NCBI GenBank assembly: GCA_045641625.1 | Contig: JAZUHH010000068.1 | Coordinates: 1 to 6,757 of the forward strand | DNA length: 6,757 nt | Direction: 5' to 3' | Source of the DNA: UBA1723 sp045641625 | Lineage (GTDB): Bacteria; Bacteroidota; Bacteroidia; Bacteroidales; Paludibacteraceae | In this document: one piece after another, positions 6,067 through 6,757 of the stretch | Position numbering within the stretch: the first letter of the stretch is position 1 | How the letters are laid out: every line of letters begins with the position of its first letter | The notes under the pieces: model-generated | What the model was told of the DNA's origin: nothing | What the model saw: only the letters and a program-made list of their open reading frames with translations | The model's database searches: none | Made by a program: the position numbers and the translations under genes

Positions 6067-6757
6067 TTAGTTAAACCAATAGTCCATTCTTGCGTTGAAC
6101 AAAGTCTCTGCCTCTTGCATCGCCTTCTTTGTCTCCGACTTCATCTGCTCTATTGCTTCTATCTTTGAGGCAAATTGTTGCTGGAGAGGGAGAGGGGGAA
6201 GAGGTACGTTCAAGTTCTTAATTATATTAAAATCTATGCTATCTACAGTTACTGCTTTTATCATTGATAATAAATATGGAGAAAACATTTTTAAGCAATA
6301 AAGCAAATATATATTGTCTATATTGCTATCATTGACTATCAGTGCTTTAATGTCCTGATTGACAGTTAATTCTTTTGTTGTTATTGCAATTGGCAAAGTA
6401 TGTTTTAAGATGCCACTTCTATTAACTATCAAAATCGTTCCGATTGGCAGCATTTTCGCTGAACTGTTTTCTACACCTTTTTTTGTAATGTGAAGTTGCG
6501 ACTCTGAAATGTATGTAGTCTTCATATCTTTTGATGATACCCATACAATATCTCCATCCCAATATTCTTTAACGTCTTTGGATGGTGTACCTCCACCAGT
6601 AGATTTTGTTACCTCTCCCAACTTCTTCACCTCCCAACCCTTCTCATTCTTGACAGGGTCGCCAAACATATCAAAGAAGATAGACTGTTCCAACGCATCG
6701 TAATCTTTAAGCGTCTCCTTGCAGTCTGCTATGATTTTTGACAGCGAATCTAGTTCC
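6067..6757 (-). CDS. hsdS: Type I restriction specificity subunit HsdS, C-terminal half (5' end cut by window)
   Basis: The frame is open from the window edge through 229 residues to a TAA at 6067-6069. HsdS reads the two-part DNA target and holds the HsdM and HsdR subunits. Visible are the end of the central conserved helix (ALEQSIFFDMFGDP, residues 21-34 of the visible part), a complete second target-recognition domain from GWEVKKLGEV through TGGGTPS and VWVSSKDM, and the C-terminal conserved helix from LPPLPLQQQFASKIEAIEQM to the end, which forms the coiled coil spacer. The N-terminal recognition domain lies beyond the window. An in-frame TTG at 6693 is only an internal codon, since conserved HsdS sequence continues upstream of it. 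The recognition domain is far more AT-rich than its surroundings (14 of 60 G or C at 6241-6300, against 26 of 60 at 6121-6180), as expected for a domain exchanged by recombination. The target sequence cannot be predicted. Confidence 0.94.
   Translation of the reverse strand, partial: ELDSLSKIIADCKETLKDYDALEQSIFFDMFGDPVKNEKGWEVKKLGEVTKSTGGGTPSKDVKEYWDGDIVWVSSKDMKTTYISESQLHITKKGVENSSAKMLPIGTILIVNRSGILKHTLPIAITTKELTVNQDIKALIVNDSNIDNIYLLYCLKMFSPYLLSMIKAVTVDSIDFNIIKNLNVPLPPLPLQQQFASKIEAIEQMKSETKKAMQEAETLFNARMDYWFN

Noticed and set aside
6067..6693. A separate short HsdS of 208 residues starting at the TTG at 6691-6693
   Set aside because: The frame stays open to the window edge, and the upstream residues (LSKIIADCKETLKDYDA) are the normal continuation of the HsdS central helix, so the TTG is internal.
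1..6757. CRISPR array, insertion sequence or tRNA gene
   Set aside because: I saw no regularly spaced repeats, transposase reading frame, paired terminal inverted repeats or tRNA-like fold anywhere in the window.

Overview
The window looks like a stretch of a Bacteroidales chromosome (Bacteroides/Prevotella group). The basis is the bifunctional HisB, gene starts without clear Shine-Dalgarno sequences, and several upstream matches to the Bacteroidota -7 promoter element TAnnTTTG. This is a family-level inference; the species cannot be named from the sequence.

All recognisable protein genes lie on the minus strand, so the window reads biologically from right to left. At the right edge is the C-terminal 229 residues of a type I restriction specificity subunit (hsdS, 6067-6757, cut by the window edge). 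After 23 bases it is followed by a complete hsdR (2732-6043, 1103 aa), the nuclease/translocase subunit of the same system. A methyltransferase gene (hsdM) is not in the window and would be expected upstream of hsdS, beyond the right edge. An 11-bp GC-rich hairpin 35 bases beyond the hsdR stop probably ends this operon.

To the left is a 503-base gene-free, AT-rich interval (2229-2731). It is the most interesting part. It carries what looks like a free-standing plus-strand transcription unit: a TTG-N20-TAATTTTG promoter (2365-2395), about 200 bases with local hairpins, and a long terminator stem with a T tract (2559-2610). Just upstream of the promoter are three TTTTTARCA half-sites, two direct and one inverted, which together form a 26-base near-palindrome. 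No protein gene explains this unit, so it is proposed as a small RNA, possibly carrying a 17-codon peptide.

The left third holds a complete GT4-like glycosyltransferase (1134-2228). After a 45-base gap comes hisB (1-1088, missing only its last few residues at the window edge), the histidinol-phosphatase/imidazoleglycerol-phosphate dehydratase. No other histidine gene is next to hisB on its upstream side, so it is not in the usual hisGDCB order here. The two halves have unrelated functions: restriction of foreign DNA on the right, polysaccharide and amino-acid biosynthesis on the left. The AT-rich interval with the putative RNA forms the boundary between them.
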